Assembly (NCBI GenBank): GCA_016931595.1
Contig: JAFGEN010000258.1
Span: 1-35,467, forward strand
Direction: 5' to 3'
DNA length: 35,467 nt
Source: Candidatus Aminicenantota bacterium
GTDB taxonomy: Bacteria > Acidobacteriota > Aminicenantia > Aminicenantales > UBA4085
Below the pieces are notes generated by a model. It was not told the origin of the DNA. It saw only the letters and a program-made list of their open reading frames with translations, and ran no database searches. How positions within the stretch are numbered: the first letter of the stretch is position 1; every line of letters starts with the position of its first letter. Positions 33,631 through 35,467 of this stretch are shown one piece after another. The position numbers were made by a program, and so were the translations under genes.

Positions 33631-34868
33631 GATTCGACCCGGACGAGGCCGACCCGGCGCTTCTCCATCCGAACGACGATGAAGCGCCGGCCGCCATGGA
33701 GGAGAACGTCTTTTTCCTTGGGAATCCTGCCGAATTCGGACAGGAGAAAACCGGCCAGGGTGGTGTAATCGGGGCTCTCCGGGAGGTTCAGGCCGAGGCG
33801 TTTATTGATCTCCTTGATCCCGGCCGAGCCCTTGATGATGACCGCCCCGTCCTCGGCCGGCAGATGCCAGTCTTCCTCGGGGGCGTCGTACTCATCCCGG
33901 ATCTCGCCGACGATCTCCTCGAGGATGTCCTCAAGGGTCACGAGACCCTCCATGTTTCCGAACTCGTCGACGACGAGGGCTAATTGGATGCCCTTTTCCT
34001 GCATCTGAAGAAGGACCTTTTCGACCGGTGCGGACTCGGGGACGAAAAACGGCTTGCGGAGATGGGCGGTCAGCTCGAAGGGCCGGCCGGACGCCAGGCA
34101 GAGAAAAAGATCCTTGACGTAAATCACACCCTCGATATGGTCCATCCTGCCCCGGTAGACGGGGTAACGGCTGAACCCCTCGGACTCGACGAGCTTGAGA
34201 ATCTGCTCCCGGGAGGACGAGACCTCGATGGCCTTGATCTGCGGGCGGGGGATCATGATTTCCTTGACCGGGCGGGAGGCCAGATCGACGATTTCGGAGA
34301 TCATGGCCTTGCGGTGGGCCGGCAGGCTTTTCAGGCCTGAATGAAGGAGGGCCTTCGCCTCCTCCTCGGCTATAAAAAGCGAACGCGCGTCCGGTGTTTT
34401 CCCCCTTGAGCGGAAGAGCACCCTGGTGGGGAACCCGAACAGATGGACGAGGGGGGAAAAAAGGACCAGCAGGAGGCGAAAGACGGGGGCGAACAGAAGG
34501 GAAATGCGGAGCGGATGCCGGGTGGCGAAGATTTTCGGGTTGATTTCGGAGAAGACGAGAAGGAAGACCGTCGTGCCGGCCGTGGCCAAAAGAATGGCCC
34601 CGGTGTCGTTTCCGAGAAGCGACGTCGCCAGCGAGGTTGCCAGGGCCGCCGCTGCGGTGTTGACGAGGTTGTTCCCGATAAGGATTGCGGTCAGGAGTTT
34701 GTCAATCCGGGCAGTGATTTTTCTTACCATGCCGGCCCGGCGGGAGCCCTTTTTTTCCAGGTATTCGAGGGTGTGGGGCTTGACGGCGATAAAGGCCGTT
34801 TCACTCATGGAGAAAAATGCGCTCAGGATGATAAAGAGGAAAAACAGGAGGACGGTCGTCAGTATCAT
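33627..34868 (-). CDS. CNNM/CorC-HlyC family protein (DUF21, CBS pair, CorC_HlyC)
   Basis: LSAFFSMSETAFIAV; MIPRPQIKAIEV; GVIYVKDLFLC; LVVDEFGNMEGLVTLEDILEEIVGEIRDEYD. Confidence 0.95.
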   Translation of the reverse strand: MILTTVLLFFLFIILSAFFSMSETAFIAVKPHTLEYLEKKGSRRAGMVRKITARIDKLLTAILIGNNLVNTAAAALATSLATSLLGNDTGAILLATAGTTVFLLVFSEINPKIFATRHPLRISLLFAPVFRLLLVLFSPLVHLFGFPTRVLFRSRGKTPDARSLFIAEEEAKALLHSGLKSLPAHRKAMISEIVDLASRPVKEIMIPRPQIKAIEVSSSREQILKLVESEGFSRYPVYRGRMDHIEGVIYVKDLFLCLASGRPFELTAHLRKPFFVPESAPVEKVLLQMQEKGIQLALVVDEFGNMEGLVTLEDILEEIVGEIRDEYDAPEEDWHLPAEDGAVIIKGSAGIKEINKRLGLNLPESPDYTTLAGFLLSEFGRIPKEKDVLLHGGRRFIVVRMEKRRVGLVRVES

Positions 34869-34877
34869 GACCGCCGG

Positions 34878-35396
34878 TTAGGCGTCCAGGCCGACCTTGA
34901 CATCCTTGAAGCAGGCGGACAGCGTCGAGGTGATCTTGCGTTCGATCTGGGCCGTCGACATGGAAGAAGCCATTGCGATTTCGGAGACCACGAGTTCCTT
35001 GGCTTTTTCCATCATTTTCTTCTCGCGGAAGGATAAGGGCTTGAGAAGACTGAGGTAATAAAGGCTTTTCAGGACGGCGACCATGTTGAGGACCGTGCCC
35101 GACTTCATCAGCCCGGTGTGTTCCTTGTACCGGCCCTTCCAGTTCATCGTCACTTCGACTTCCCCGTTTTTCAGGTAATCGAAGATTTCTTTCACGGCGC
35201 CGTTCCCGATCAGTTTGCGGATGCCGATTTCCTCGAACGAGGACAGGGGGACCATCACCAGGGTGTTGCTGGAAACAAGGCGGAGATGATAAACAGTAAA
35301 ATTTTCTCCGTTATAGGCCTGCTCCTGGACATCGACGACCAAGCCCAGGCCCTGATTGGGATAAATGACTCTATCGCCAACCTTGAAGCAGTTCAT
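34878..35396 (-). CDS. carD: CarD/CdnL-family transcriptional regulator
   Basis: MNCFKVGDRVIYPNQGLGLVVDVQEQ; VMVPLSSFEEIGIRKLI; YLSLLKPLSFREKKMMEKAKELVVSEIAMA. Confidence 0.93.
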   Translation of the reverse strand: MNCFKVGDRVIYPNQGLGLVVDVQEQAYNGENFTVYHLRLVSSNTLVMVPLSSFEEIGIRKLIGNGAVKEIFDYLKNGEVEVTMNWKGRYKEHTGLMKSGTVLNMVAVLKSLYYLSLLKPLSFREKKMMEKAKELVVSEIAMASSMSTAQIERKITSTLSACFKDVKVGLDA

Positions 35397-35404
35397 AGAG
35401 CCTA

Positions 35405-35433
35405 ATTTTAACAGAATGAGATGTTTTCGTCAA
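35405..35433 (-). promoter_or_regulatory. Strong sigma70-like promoter for carD
   Basis: Minus strand TTGACG (35433-35428), 17-nt spacer, TAAAAT (35410-35405), 8 nt before the carD ATG. Confidence 0.7.
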
Positions 35434-35467
35434 CTCCCGAATCAATTTTTATAAACATAATACCGAT

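Noticed and set aside
1-35467. CRISPR array, rRNA operon or prophage
   Set aside because: No regularly spaced repeats, rRNA-like sequence, integrase or phage structural genes were seen by eye.

Overview
The window is a gene-dense, GC-rich bacterial chromosomal segment with core housekeeping content. The lineage is diderm: it has LPS heptose genes, a LolB-like lipoprotein, an Mla/MCE transporter and a TolC. An Acidobacteriota/Aminicenantes-like origin is only a guess. Left to right: dnaN and dnaA (-); folD and rpmB (+); a fmdB-waaF-gmhB-rsh operon (-); small membrane ORFs, a LolB-like lipoprotein, ispE, tRNA-Gln(UUG), prs, rplY, pth, rpsF-rpsR-rplI and dnaB (+); mlaE-mlaF-MCE protein, radA, PIN/TRAM, ispD, ispF (+); an M14 carboxypeptidase, a secreted protein, ECF sigma/anti-sigma, a Spy-like protein and a MacA-MacB-TolC type efflux set (+); an SGNH hydrolase, an Hfq-like protein and pdxA (+); smpB, a CNNM/CBS protein and carD (-). 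No CRISPR array, rRNA, prophage or intact transposase was seen. Main points for follow-up: (1) two near-identical ECF-type promoters (GGAAGAAW-N13-CGTCTAAT) before the sigma gene and before the neighbouring secreted-protein gene; (2) a tRNA-Gln lying entirely inside the open 3' end of ispE, same strand; (3) a 79-bp TTAA-bounded MITE-like inverted-repeat element with a diverged solo end 27 kb away; (4) an MCE protein with a beta-barrel-like C-terminal tail; (5) an Hfq-like Sm domain behind a proline-rich N-terminal extension; (6) a carD promoter that predicts a leaderless mRNA. All coordinates and motifs were read by eye; no database search was run.
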